A stretch of DNA of 64,000 bases from Agaribacillus aureus (GCA_030442055.1 JAUJEB010000011.1:124001-188000); one strand, 5' to 3'. Shown: positions 26,729 to 35,918, counted from the first letter of the stretch. Numbers and translations: made by a program. Notes: generated from the letters alone by a model not told the origin.

Positions 26729-26802
26729 TTCAGTTTTCAACTGAATGCCTAAAATGTGGCAAGTTTGCAACTTGCTTTGGATTCACGGAAGTTAAAAACT
26801 TC
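26729..26802. repeat. Three phased mini-hairpins downstream of the permease operon
   Basis: Three short inverted repeats with 3-base loops: 26729-26745 (TTCAGTT/AACTGAA), 26759-26775 (GCAAGTT/AACTTGC) and 26788-26802 (GAAGTT/AACTTC). Their centres are about 30 and 28 bp apart and all share an AGTT...AACT core. They lie outside the IS element's left end. Possibly a terminator cluster or a REP-like repeat. Confidence 0.6.
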
Positions 26803-26812
26803 ATCCATTTCC

Positions 26813-28339
26813 AGCTTCAGTCAAAGACCATAGCCGTCAGTTTAAGGATGATTAAGGTTGAGTATTAGAGAACCTTTACCTCCTTTTCCCAAACCCAGAG
26901 ATTATTAACCACCTCATTTTCCAGTTCTTTTTTGGATGAATGTGCCCGTAGGGTGGGCTTCATTCAACGAAAGCGAAAACTCACAGCAAGTAATTTTCTG
27001 GAAACATTGATGTTTAAGACTTTTGATGGTGACAAAGAAAGCTTGTCCGATCATTGTTTGGAGTTAGTAAATCACCATAACCTGTCTATTCGCAAACAAA
27101 GCATAGACACAAAATTTAATGCAAAAGCAGTGGATTTTATCCGGGCTTTAATTGATCATCAATTAGCCCATCAACTTTGCTTGTCGAAGGTAAAAATTCA
27201 AGGCTTTGATCGTGTACTGCTTCATGACTCTACTCGTTTCGGGCTACCTATCAAGTTTAAGTCCGACTATAGAGGGTATGGAAATAGGATGGCTTCCGGG
27301 GCTCAGATCCAATTGGTCTATGACTTAACCCAATATAAGATCTGTCAACTGGATATCTGTGATTCTGTCATGCCAGATAAACATTTTGCTACATCCAATG
27401 AATGGATCAGCAAGGGAGCATTAGTAGTACGAGACCTTGGTTATTTTACCCATAGGGGCTTTGAGGCAATAGAGCAGCAATCAGCTTTTTATTTAACAAG
27501 AGCATTTCCCCGAACTTCATTTTTCGATCATCAAAACCCTTCTGAAAGGATTGATCTTGCCGCTTTAGTGAGAAAAATGCGAAAAAAACGCCTCCCTGTC
27601 CTCGATATACCTGTCCGATTTGGACTAGAAGAAAAAAGGTCTGCCAGGGCCATCATCGAATTAGTACCTGATCAGCTACGTATTCAACGCATGAAAACAG
27701 CAGGCATCAAACGAGCGAGTGTTAAATCGTCGATTTCTAAACAGTATCCACTATGGGCAGGGATTAATGTCTTTCTCACTAACACTACCAGCGATCAATT
27801 GTCAGCAGATCAAATCTTACAAACTTATCGATGCAGATGGCAAGTAGAACTTGTTTTCAAAACATGGAAAAGCTATTTGGGCTTGCACAAATTTAAAACC
27901 TACAAAACTCACCGATTGCGCTGTTATTTATGGGCAAGCCTGCTGCTTGTCCTGCTGCAATGGAAGATATTTGTTGCCTTGCAAGAACATTGGCTAACCA
28001 CCCGGCAACAATTGCTCAGTCTATCGAAATTTATCAAGGTGAGCATTCACCTTAAAGAGCAGCTAAGAGATGTGTTCAGAGCCAAAAAAGGTGCTTTTAA
28101 ACGCTTATTTCAACGGTTAATTCACTTGTCAGATCAATTTGTTTTCAAGGAAAAAAAGAAAGGTAAAAACTCATTTATTGATGCAGTTGATCTCCAAAAT
28201 TATGCTATTTTAGAGCAGTCAACACGGAAAGTCCGGCCGGTTGACAACTCACTAACACCGGACATTTTAAGTGTATGAGACCTCCCCATCAGGGGGAATG
28301 GATCCCTTAAACTGACGGCTATGGTCTTTGACTTAAGCT
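26813..28339 (+). mobile_element. IS4-family insertion sequence, 1,527 bp
   Basis: One transposase gene bounded by inverted repeats: left 26813-26847 and right 28305-28339, 35 bp with a single mismatch, sharing AGTCAAAGACCATAGCC as the central part. The inner 29 bp are perfect. No direct target duplication could be identified in the flanks. The intact ends and full-length transposase suggest a complete, possibly active copy. Confidence 0.88.
26932..28278 (+). CDS. IS4 family transposase (DDE)
   Basis: 448-residue transposase that would cut and join the ends of the surrounding IS. The DDE triad is visible: Asp99 (LHDSTRFG), Asp168 (VVRDLGYF) and Glu306. The last lies in YRCRWQVELVFKTWK, which fits the IS4 signature Y-(2)-R-(3)-E-(6)-K exactly. 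The frame begins with TTG at 26932 and stays open upstream to about 26869 without an ATG, so the true start is uncertain. No internal frameshift or stop is seen. Confidence 0.9.
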   Translation: MDECARRVGFIQRKRKLTASNFLETLMFKTFDGDKESLSDHCLELVNHHNLSIRKQSIDTKFNAKAVDFIRALIDHQLAHQLCLSKVKIQGFDRVLLHDSTRFGLPIKFKSDYRGYGNRMASGAQIQLVYDLTQYKICQLDICDSVMPDKHFATSNEWISKGALVVRDLGYFTHRGFEAIEQQSAFYLTRAFPRTSFFDHQNPSERIDLAALVRKMRKKRLPVLDIPVRFGLEEKRSARAIIELVPDQLRIQRMKTAGIKRASVKSSISKQYPLWAGINVFLTNTTSDQLSADQILQTYRCRWQVELVFKTWKSYLGLHKFKTYKTHRLRCYLWASLLLVLLQWKIFVALQEHWLTTRQQLLSLSKFIKVSIHLKEQLRDVFRAKKGAFKRLFQRLIHLSDQFVFKEKKKGKNSFIDAVDLQNYAILEQSTRKVRPVDNSLTPDILSV

Positions 28340-28447
28340 AGTGTAATATTGTGAAGGTATCCGTCAACTAAAACCTACAAAACAGCGCCTAAGCTCCGCA
28401 CCCCTTCAGGCATCGAGACAGGCAATTGGCAAAGAGCACAAAACGGA

Positions 28448-29599
28448 CTAAAGCTCCTTTTTCGAAAGAATTTTATAACTGATACCTTCATAGGGGCCTT
28501 CATACCCTGCCTCATACAAAACCAGAATCTTATCTTTTGCTAACGCCGCCAAATCAGAATACGCAGAATGCGAATCGTAAATCACAATTTTCTTATGCCA
28601 TGTAGCACCATCATCCTCGCTTACCGACAGCGTCATGTTGATCCGGGATTTCTCATGGGCCGGATTTGTAAATAACAAGAGGTTGCGGCCCTTATAGGCT
28701 ATAGCCAGCATAGCGCCCTGACACCTTGGCTCCGGCAATTGTGGCTCCATCTGTTGCTCTACCCAGCTGGCACCGCCGTCCCTGCTAATAGCCACCTGCC
28801 TCACCTGAGCATCTTTCCGCTGGTAGTTTCGCATATTCAACATCAAATCACCATTGCTCAACTCAGCAACGGTACATTCATTTACCTGATCCGTCGGTGT
28901 GGTGCCGCCCAGTTGCCAGGTTTTGCCGTGATCATCGGAATAAATAACGTGAGAATAGTACTTCTTTGAATCCCTTTCAATATGGTCACAGGGAATAACC
29001 AGGCGGTTTTTATAGGCTTTGTTTTTCAGTTGAATGCCGTGAACCGGACCGGTGGCATACCAGGTCCAATCGGGTAATTTCACCGCACCTGAAATGTTGA
29101 CCGGCGATGACCAGGTTTCTCCTGCATCCCCGGATACCAAATGATAAACTTCGCGGCCTGCAATACTGGTTCCCGCTATAATCTGAGACTCGTGATCTTT
29201 GCCATTATTCCAGGTTGCCAACAGGTGAATGTCCCCTGTAACCCGGTCTACCACCGGCGATGGGTTTCCGCATACATTGGCATCATCACTCCATATAACC
29301 TGCATATCTCCCCAGGTTTTTCCATTATCCGTGGACTTCTTCATAACCAGATCAATATCATTTGTATCGGAACAGCTTTCTTTGCGGGCTTCGCAGAAAG
29401 CCAGCACCGACCCATCATTGGCCACCACCAGTGCGGGGATCCGGTAACAGGCATAGCCATGATCTCCACTTTTGAAAAGCCATTTAAGCTTTCGCGACCC
29501 GGTTTCAACATTAAAAACTTCGGTATCTTCGTGTAGAGAAATACTACTTGCATAGCTGGTATTAAATATCAGTAATAAAAAAATAAGGCAAGGTTTCAT
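28448..29599 (-). CDS. Exported sialidase (exo-alpha-sialidase, GH33-type)
   Basis: Hydrolyses terminal sialic acids from glycoconjugates; exported. The start MKPCLIFLLLIFN at 29599 gives a clean signal peptide (383 residues); the longer frame to 29656 overlaps the upstream gene. The N-terminal YRIP motif (arginine of the triad) is present, followed by five Asp-boxes: STDNGKTW, SGDAGETW, SDDHGKTW, SRDGGASW and SEDDGATW. The C-terminal LYEAGYEGPYEGISY region fits the catalytic Tyr/Glu area. It is the last gene of an operon with a sialic acid symporter and lyase, which strongly supports the role. Confidence 0.93.
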   Translation of the reverse strand: MKPCLIFLLLIFNTSYASSISLHEDTEVFNVETGSRKLKWLFKSGDHGYACYRIPALVVANDGSVLAFCEARKESCSDTNDIDLVMKKSTDNGKTWGDMQVIWSDDANVCGNPSPVVDRVTGDIHLLATWNNGKDHESQIIAGTSIAGREVYHLVSGDAGETWSSPVNISGAVKLPDWTWYATGPVHGIQLKNKAYKNRLVIPCDHIERDSKKYYSHVIYSDDHGKTWQLGGTTPTDQVNECTVAELSNGDLMLNMRNYQRKDAQVRQVAISRDGGASWVEQQMEPQLPEPRCQGAMLAIAYKGRNLLLFTNPAHEKSRINMTLSVSEDDGATWHKKIVIYDSHSAYSDLAALAKDKILVLYEAGYEGPYEGISYKILSKKEL

Positions 29600-29645
29600 A
29601 ACGTTTAAATGCATTAAAATTGGTTTTTGGATTTGAAAACTAATA

Positions 29646-32372
29646 TTATTGATCATATACCGTCAGACCTTTGGGATTTCTATCCTGGTTGAACAAAAAA
29701 CTGGCCAGATAGCCAATAATCACACATGACAACAAACCGGTCAGGGTATAGAGCATTAAATGTATTTTGGTACTATAAGATAGCCAGAACTGTATCATCC
29801 CACTGCTTAGCAAGCCTGTAACCGCTCCTTTTCCATTGGCCATTTTAAATAGTAATCCCAAAAGGAAGACTCCCCCCAATCCACCCACAAATAAGCCCAG
29901 ATACCTCTGAAACTCATCCCATAAGGAGGTTACCGTTGCAGTGGCCATCCACATTGCTATGGCCGTACCGAGGAGTCCTATGACGACAGTTGCTATTTTT
30001 GCCATAAATAGTAAATCTTTATCATTGGTGGTGGTTCTGAATCTTTTATAGAAATCAGTGGTAAAGGCCGCGGATCCCGAATTCAGGCTACTGCTTAAAC
30101 TCGACATAGCAGCCGATAAAAGCGCGGCGATAAGCAAGCCGGCCACACCTGCGGGAAGTTGGGAAACAATGTAGAAGGGAAAGATTCCATCGTTTGACGG
30201 CAGCAGTGGATTGGCCTGGTCGGGAAATGACTTATAAAAAACAAATAGTGCCGTCCCCAGGAGGAAAAACAGTATGGTAGCTGGAAAAGTTAAAACAGCA
30301 TTGGTATACAACGTTTTTTTTGAGTCGGCAGCGTTTGTTGCCGTTAGGTAGCGCTGCACTATCGACTGGTCCGTTCCCTGCGAAATTATATTGGAAGCTA
30401 TCCCACCAAGTAGAATCGTCCAAAAAGTGGGTGAATGTAAATCCCATTTTAGATTAAAGAGATTAAATTTGTCATTTTCTATGGCGATTGTCATCAATTC
30501 ATTAAACCCGCCGCTAAGGTTTCCGATAACAAAAAACAGCGATAGCAATGCGCCGCCGAGCAACACCACTACCTGAATGACATCTGTCCAGATGACCGCT
30601 TCGATACCTCCTGCAGTAGAATAGACAATACTCAATAGCCCCAATACCAGGATACAGGTATAAACATTGATACCTGTCAAAATAGATATGGCTATAGAAG
30701 GAAGAAACAAAACAATCGCAATGCGGCCTAATTGAAACAAGATAAAGGAAATACTCCCCATCAATCTTGTCGCCAAATTAAATCGCATCTCCAGGTACTC
30801 GTAGGCACTGGTTATATTCAACCTGGCATAAAAGGGGATAAATAAATTGGCAATGATTGGCGCTGCGATGATGATGGACATGTTAAGCATAAAGTAGGAC
30901 CAGTCTGTTGCAAAGGTCCTGGCAGGAATGGCCATAAAAGTGATCGCACTCAACAAAGTCCCAAAAATACTAATTCCGGCTGCCCACCACGGAATCCGGC
31001 CGTTTCCTTTAAAATAATCACCAGTTGATTTTTGATTTTTTAAAAAGTAAAAACCGATAAGCACCATACCTACAAGGTAAACCGTGATAACTACATAGTT
31101 GGCATAGCCGAAGAACTTTCCCTCGTCCTTAAGCATCAGTTGATACACCTCAGGGGTTCTGATGCCGGGAGAGATCTCCCCTGAAGGAATTATTATTTGA
31201 TCGTTCCAATAAAATGCCTGAGTAGTGACAGGTAGTTTCACTTCTGCCAAGCCAAGTTCGGACCATTGCTCGGTGATCGTGTTGAAAACCAATAGCTCCC
31301 TTTTGAAACCAGGGTGATGGATCTGTATCGAATCCCGTTTTGACAACAATGTTTGTCTTATCCTACCGGAGATACTGGTATCCGCCAGCTGAAAAGCCAA
31401 AGCCTCCTGCTCCAAAAACGATTTGCCATCCGCGTGGCCAATTGCCAGTATATGATGCGCTCCGGAAGGTACCATTTGTCCGGCCATCATGTTGATTGGC
31501 TTATTCTTCAGCTTAATATCCGCTACTATTTCCCATCGTTCAAATGTTGGGATCCACTTGTAGGCGTCACCCAAAACCTGCGTTTGGCGGGATGGTTGTA
31601 CATTTCTTCCTCCAAATAAAAAAAATGCGTCATTGGCCCCATCAGATTGTGTGCTGGCCATCGGCAGTATTCTTTCAGGGCCAGGCCATGGCTCAAGTTG
31701 TCGCCACTTGAAGTTTACAGTTCCTCTCTGGTTAAGATCAAGTGACAAAAAAACTTTTGAGGCGCCATTACCGTCATGGCCGCCAGCGATGTATATCGTT
31801 TGCCCGATCAGCCCGCCAGCCATATAAGCCAAACCAATAGGGAGATCGGGGAAAGCGGTATGAACAACTTTACGCTTTTCAATATCCCAGCTGAGCAGGA
31901 AGACCTCCCTCTTTTTACGGAAGCCATCGTCACCACCAATACATACAATTCCGTCTTCTGTAGGTATTGAGACCCCATAAGCCAGTGCAACGGGAAGTTT
32001 ACCTGTGCCCAAAACCCAGTTGTAATCGCCCTCTGGTGCTTTTTCCAACACATAAATATCATCCCACCAGACCTTTTCACCTCCCTCCCACGGCTTGCCC
32101 TCGGGAAAATTCGCCCCTCCCGCGACGATTAACACGTTATTGTGAATGCCGGAAAAGGCACCTGCCAGACCAGCCTGAAGGCGTTGACCAGGAGGTGGGG
32201 GCATCGTCGCTAAACTGCCAATCTCAACCTGTACATAAGGATCGGCCTCTTGCGCAGCTAAAGTAATATGGAATAGCCCCACCATGATGACAGCCACAGT
32301 TATTTTAAGTGTCCTTCTCAAAGTTAACCTGCTTTTGATTCCGGTGGATCCAATGCTTTTATTGACGCCCAT
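29646..32372 (-). CDS. Sialic acid mutarotase (NanM-like kelch) fused to sodium:solute symporter
   Basis: A 908-residue two-part protein. After a signal-like segment, residues about 45-410 form a cyclically permuted kelch propeller like NanM (NNVLIVAGGANFPEGKPWEG; several GG-containing kelch repeats), which would speed anomer exchange of N-acetylneuraminate. Residues about 425-900 are a sodium/solute symporter with about 13 helices (start YVVITVYLVGMVLIGFYFL; GIEAVIWTDVIQ is a family motif). Together it would convert released sialic acid and carry it across the inner membrane. The ATG at 32372 overlaps the lyase gene by 49 bp; a TTG at 32321 just after that gene's stop and an ATG at 32285 are alternatives. 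Confidence 0.9.
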   Translation of the reverse strand: MGVNKSIGSTGIKSRLTLRRTLKITVAVIMVGLFHITLAAQEADPYVQVEIGSLATMPPPPGQRLQAGLAGAFSGIHNNVLIVAGGANFPEGKPWEGGEKVWWDDIYVLEKAPEGDYNWVLGTGKLPVALAYGVSIPTEDGIVCIGGDDGFRKKREVFLLSWDIEKRKVVHTAFPDLPIGLAYMAGGLIGQTIYIAGGHDGNGASKVFLSLDLNQRGTVNFKWRQLEPWPGPERILPMASTQSDGANDAFFLFGGRNVQPSRQTQVLGDAYKWIPTFERWEIVADIKLKNKPINMMAGQMVPSGAHHILAIGHADGKSFLEQEALAFQLADTSISGRIRQTLLSKRDSIQIHHPGFKRELLVFNTITEQWSELGLAEVKLPVTTQAFYWNDQIIIPSGEISPGIRTPEVYQLMLKDEGKFFGYANYVVITVYLVGMVLIGFYFLKNQKSTGDYFKGNGRIPWWAAGISIFGTLLSAITFMAIPARTFATDWSYFMLNMSIIIAAPIIANLFIPFYARLNITSAYEYLEMRFNLATRLMGSISFILFQLGRIAIVLFLPSIAISILTGINVYTCILVLGLLSIVYSTAGGIEAVIWTDVIQVVVLLGGALLSLFFVIGNLSGGFNELMTIAIENDKFNLFNLKWDLHSPTFWTILLGGIASNIISQGTDQSIVQRYLTATNAADSKKTLYTNAVLTFPATILFFLLGTALFVFYKSFPDQANPLLPSNDGIFPFYIVSQLPAGVAGLLIAALLSAAMSSLSSSLNSGSAAFTTDFYKRFRTTTNDKDLLFMAKIATVVIGLLGTAIAMWMATATVTSLWDEFQRYLGLFVGGLGGVFLLGLLFKMANGKGAVTGLLSSGMIQFWLSYSTKIHLMLYTLTGLLSCVIIGYLASFLFNQDRNPKGLTVYDQ

Positions 32373-33268
32373 TTGAAAAAAGTAGTATTTTCGAGTTTAG
32401 CCTTAAGTTCAGACGCTTCCGATTTACTTAAGGAACAATGAGGTAATATAGCAGGACCGCAATCATAGCCAATGAACTTCATACAGGACCGTTGAGAAGG
32501 AATCAAAGGATATGATATGATAACTTTAATGATATCTATGGCTTCCTGTTGATATTTATTAGCCAGTTTCAGTTTTCCCTCTAAAAACGACTCTTTGATT
32601 TTATGATATAGCGGCGCCATATAATTATAAGTACTCCCTACCACTGCCTCACCTCCCGCCACCAGACTGTAAAGATACATTTCATCAAAGCCATACAACA
32701 TCTGGAACCTCGACCCAAAACGATTGATACATGTCTGGAATTCATCAAGTTTTTCAGCCGTGTATTTGATTCCTGCCATCGATGGTAAATGCTCTCCTGC
32801 TATTTCAAGCAGCTTTATCATACTGATATCAACTCCTGTTTTGGATGGGATGTGATAATAAAAAAAAGGCAGATCAGGAGCCTTGGCAAGGATGGGATGT
32901 AACGTACTCACCAATTGTTGCGCTGTACTGATGTCGAAATAACTCGGGGGGGCGGCTGAAATGGCATCTGCCCCGATGGCTTGTGCATGCTTGGCCAAAT
33001 CACATGCCTCATCGACGCTGTTGTGGCCAACATGAACCATAACCTTAAGCTTTCCCGAGGCGGCCTTGATGAATGCCTCAGCCAATTCCTTGCGCTTTTT
33101 GATAGAAAGTGAAACTGCCTCGCCTGTGCTGCCGCAAATAAAAATACCTGCGATCTGATGGGCAACGTAGCGTTCAACCAGTTGCTCAATAACGTCATGC
33201 TTTATGCGATACTTTTCATCCAAAGGGCTAAAAGTAGCTGCCACCAGACCATTCAATCGTGTTAACAT
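32324..33268 (-). CDS. nanA: N-acetylneuraminate lyase
   Basis: Cytoplasmic aldolase of the DapA/NanA family, 314 residues, cleaving N-acetylneuraminate to pyruvate and N-acetylmannosamine. It shows the GSTGE pyruvate-carboxylate motif (about 46-50), the YYHIP motif holding the catalytic Tyr, and the Schiff-base Lys168 in GIKYTAEK. NanA-type rather than dihydrodipicolinate synthase is supported by the operon with a sialidase and sialic acid symporter. It is the first gene of the operon, transcribed divergently from a FadR-type regulator, with a 16-bp palindrome 18 bp before the start. No nanE or nanK homologue is found in the window. Confidence 0.92.
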   Translation of the reverse strand: MLTRLNGLVAATFSPLDEKYRIKHDVIEQLVERYVAHQIAGIFICGSTGEAVSLSIKKRKELAEAFIKAASGKLKVMVHVGHNSVDEACDLAKHAQAIGADAISAAPPSYFDISTAQQLVSTLHPILAKAPDLPFFYYHIPSKTGVDISMIKLLEIAGEHLPSMAGIKYTAEKLDEFQTCINRFGSRFQMLYGFDEMYLYSLVAGGEAVVGSTYNYMAPLYHKIKESFLEGKLKLANKYQQEAIDIIKVIISYPLIPSQRSCMKFIGYDCGPAILPHCSLSKSEASELKAKLENTTFFKWASIKALDPPESKAG

Positions 33269-33286
33269 TGCCTCTTAATATCATTA

Positions 33287-33302
33287 TGTCATACATAATA
33301 CA
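33287..33302. promoter_or_regulatory. Candidate operator, nanA side (TGTnnTAnnTAnnACA)
   Basis: TGTCATACATAATACA, an imperfect palindrome nearly identical (15 of 16) to 33395-33410, located 18 bp upstream of the nanA ATG. Likely bound by the divergent GntR-family regulator. Confidence 0.6.
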
Positions 33303-33388
33303 ATTTAAATCATTTTTAGTAAGATTTCCAAAAATCGCTCGGAATATAAGTTTATCTGTTAAAAAGGCGGCATTCTTATTCTGTTTAT

Positions 33389-33396
33389 TATATTTG
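33389..33396 (+). promoter_or_regulatory. Candidate -7 box of the FadR/GntR regulator
   Basis: TATATTTG fits TAnnTTTG and lies 38 bp before the gene start. The second operator copy begins at 33395, overlapping its end, a layout suited to autorepression. Confidence 0.45.
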
Positions 33397-33410
33397 TTAT
33401 ACATAATACA
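33395..33410. promoter_or_regulatory. Candidate operator, regulator side (TGTnnTAnnTAnnACA)
   Basis: TGTTATACATAATACA, second copy of the 16-bp site at 33287-33302, 108 bp away, 24 bp before the regulator's ATG and touching its -7 box. Confidence 0.6.
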
Positions 33411-33434
33411 TATTTCCGACGATTCAAAGGTCAC

Positions 33435-34181
33435 ATGGCTATAAAACACAAGAAAGAATTAAGACCCTTAAATACACTATCCCTGGTTGATAAGGTAGAG
33501 TTGAGTTTGCGGGAATACATCCTTGAAAACAATTTGAAACCAGGTGATGCTATTCCGAAAGAACTGGATATTGCCAAAAGCCTCGGTGTCAGCAGGACGG
33601 TGGTGAGGGAAGCGCTATTAAGGTTTAGAACGTTAGGCCTCATGGACTCCAAAAAACACAAGGGGCTAATCATTACAGAGCCGGACGTAATGAATGGATT
33701 CCAAAAGGTTTTACATCCAAATTTATTAGGTGAAGGGGCCTTAAGAGATATCTTTGAACTTCGCCTGATATTGGAGATGGGGATGGCTGAAATGCTTTTT
33801 GCCCGTAAAACGCCGGAAGCTGTTGATGAACTCGAGGAAATTGCCAGAAAAGGAGACGAGGAAGGGCATGACTCTACCACCTTCAGCCTTGATCAGGAGA
33901 TCGAATTCCACGGCAAACTTTATCAAATCTCCGGCAACGAAACTTTACAAAAATTTCAATCAATACTTTTACCGATCTTTCAGTATATACATGGGAACGA
34001 AATATTTTACAAACATTATAACTATCCAAAAGGCCATGTGACCCATCGAACACTGTCGGGAATTCTTAAAAATAAAACACCTCAAAAATTTCGGGAAGCA
34101 ATGCGGGGACACCTGATGCCTCATTTTGAATGTATCTTTGGAAAAGAGTTATTTAAAAATATTCTGAAAGAAAAAGTATAG
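33435..34181 (+). CDS. FadR/GntR family regulator, probable sialic acid repressor
   Basis: 248-residue regulator with an N-terminal winged helix (about 15-85; KPGDAIPKELDIAKSLGVSRTVVREAL split over 36-62) and a C-terminal all-helical FCD effector domain (about 98-240; LRDIFELRLILEMGMAE, FHGKLYQISGN, RGHLMPHF with likely metal-binding His). It is divergent from the nanA operon, separated by 166 bp containing two matching palindromes, so it likely represses both directions and responds to sialic acid or a breakdown product. It is functionally comparable to NanR of other bacteria, but direct orthology is not shown. Confidence 0.88.
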   Translation: MAIKHKKELRPLNTLSLVDKVELSLREYILENNLKPGDAIPKELDIAKSLGVSRTVVREALLRFRTLGLMDSKKHKGLIITEPDVMNGFQKVLHPNLLGEGALRDIFELRLILEMGMAEMLFARKTPEAVDELEEIARKGDEEGHDSTTFSLDQEIEFHGKLYQISGNETLQKFQSILLPIFQYIHGNEIFYKHYNYPKGHVTHRTLSGILKNKTPQKFREAMRGHLMPHFECIFGKELFKNILKEKV

Positions 34182-34346
34182 GTATTGAACCTTTAACCTG
34201 TGGGAGGAAAAATTAACATGACCGCAGGTATAAATTGGTCATAATGAATTAACATGATATCCCGGGACTTACAAAAGCCGGATTCGTTTTATGAATTTCT
34301 TTAGCAGCACTAAAGCATATTTTAAGTCGGGGTTTAAACAAAAAAA

Positions 34347-34362
34347 GGTTGCAAAAGCAACC
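34347..34362. terminator. Terminator hairpin after the LamG lipoprotein gene
   Basis: GGTTGC/GCAACC stem with AAAA loop, flanked by an A-tract at 34340-34346 (U-tract on the minus strand) and CCTTTT on the other side. It would end the minus-strand LamG gene and could also act on + strand transcripts from the regulator. Confidence 0.7.
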
Positions 34363-34396
34363 CCTTTTCAATTCATATGAAAATTTAATTCAATGT

Positions 34397-35131
34397 TTAT
34401 TTTCCGGTAAATTTGAGTAGAAAATCAATTTCTTCATTGGTCAGCGCCCGATCATATATCCTTACGTCATCCATCATCCCGATAAAACGGTTGAAAAATC
34501 CCTGGCCATTTGCAGACCAGTGCGCACCAATAGCTGCGTTGCTGTTGGATGCATTAATAGCATCCTCACCCGTCCCTTTCAATACACCGTTGGTATAAGC
34601 GCTAAAAACACCCTTGTCATATACCATTGTGTACAACATCCATTTGTTGGCGTCAGCCTGATCGAAAGGATAAATGACAGAAACACTATTTGGTTTATCA
34701 CTTAGTTGATAGCCTACTGAGAATCGTATGCTTCCCCAATAATTTCCAATCCCCAGATGACCTCCGTGATGATCTCCAAAAGAGATATAACCTGAACCAT
34801 CGGAATGTGTTAATTCCTCCTCATTGACCCAAATAGATATGGTAAAGGCATCCATATCGTTAAAATTAATTTCCGGAAGTGATATATAAGATCCTTTGTC
34901 GGCTTCCAGTTTAATGGCCTGAGCTACTTTGCCTGCCTCGAAGGCAGATACACCCTCAATTGTTGCGTGCAAGTTATTTCCCGAGGCGTCTTTAGCGTCT
35001 TCGTTAAGAGGATAGTAGGCTATCAATCCTTTTTCAATATCTGGTGTGATATCCGGTGTGTGACAATCATCATCTTTGCACCCGCAAAAAATTGCAGTCG
35101 AGGCGAGAAGTGAGATAGCGAATTTTTTCAT
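34397..35131 (-). CDS. LamG/concanavalin-like lectin domain lipoprotein
   Basis: 244-residue lipoprotein with signal MKKFAISLLASTAIFCGC (lipid Cys at about 18) and one LamG-type jelly-roll domain (about 35-240). Typical LamG pieces are LIAYYPLNEDAKDASGNNLH, TISIWVNEEE and the closing MMDDVRIYDRALTNEEI. Such domains bind carbohydrate or protein on the cell surface. It stands alone, with a hairpin terminator after it and a gene-poor stretch before it. A similar LamG domain occurs in the large PSD1 protein 2 kb away, so the two may work on the same ligand. Confidence 0.88.
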   Translation of the reverse strand: MKKFAISLLASTAIFCGCKDDDCHTPDITPDIEKGLIAYYPLNEDAKDASGNNLHATIEGVSAFEAGKVAQAIKLEADKGSYISLPEINFNDMDAFTISIWVNEEELTHSDGSGYISFGDHHGGHLGIGNYWGSIRFSVGYQLSDKPNSVSVIYPFDQADANKWMLYTMVYDKGVFSAYTNGVLKGTGEDAINASNSNAAIGAHWSANGQGFFNRFIGMMDDVRIYDRALTNEEIDFLLKFTGK

Positions 35132-35918
35132 AGTTTAAAAAATTATAAGTGCTTAAAAAATTAGATTAATTAAATTTCGTTATATGCTGAGATTGATACC
35201 ACCCGAGAATATATTGTAACCCTGTAAATCCAGCATAGACCAGGCGGAGTATACCTATGTTAGGTTTAACTCCTAGTTCTTCCGTCTACTTGGGTTGATA
35301 AGGGCAACCCATGCTACATTAATCTCAATATCATTCAGCCCCTGAGCAACCTTATAATCTTCTTTCATCATGGTCAGTTTTATGTTTATCCCTTTCTTTG
35401 TCAAGCTCGTATAAAGTCCACTTACCTGAAAATGGAATTGATTTATTTGATACAAAGTGTGGTGTCAAATAAAGACTGATGACACAGGGAGCAATGAGTG
35501 AAAGCCGGTTTTAGCCAGGTAATCTGGTGTAAGCAAAAGGAGATAAAATCAATACTCAGGCAGATAAAGCGAATTTTAATAAAAGATCGATACAAAAGCC
35601 TTAATAAACCGATCGGCTGCAAGGACACCAAATGTTTGGCCAGATAGTCAATTATAATTACCCGGTAGATTGACCAACAGAAAAATTGCAATATCAGGGT
35701 ATCATAAAGTGGAGATTCCGGAGCTTTTACTCCACAAAACCGATTTGACCATGAAAGTTCCTTCCTATAGAACAGGAGAAAAGTGGTAAGAGCAACTGAT
35801 ATCAGGTGGCCATATGCGACGGCTGCTGGCCCAATAAGTTAATTAAAATCCGGATAATGTGGCCTTAAAGCTCCGGCTCAAACCAAAATGTGATGATGTA
35901 ATCAAATAATCCATTGAT
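35132..35918. other. 787-bp region without a recognisable gene
   Basis: Two overlapping minus-strand frames of 82 and 60 codons (35691 to 35443 and 35455 to 35273) have no recognisable domain. They are in different frames and overlap slightly, so they could be remains of one decayed gene, but this is weak. No RNA gene, repeat pair or clear promoter box was seen. Confidence 0.5.

Noticed and set aside
14624..33439. GGTCACATGG shared by the two fucP/kinase leaders and the start of the FadR-type regulator gene (33430-33439)
   Set aside because: Only 10 bases, and in the regulator it includes the start codon; chance is adequate and no further similarity surrounds it.
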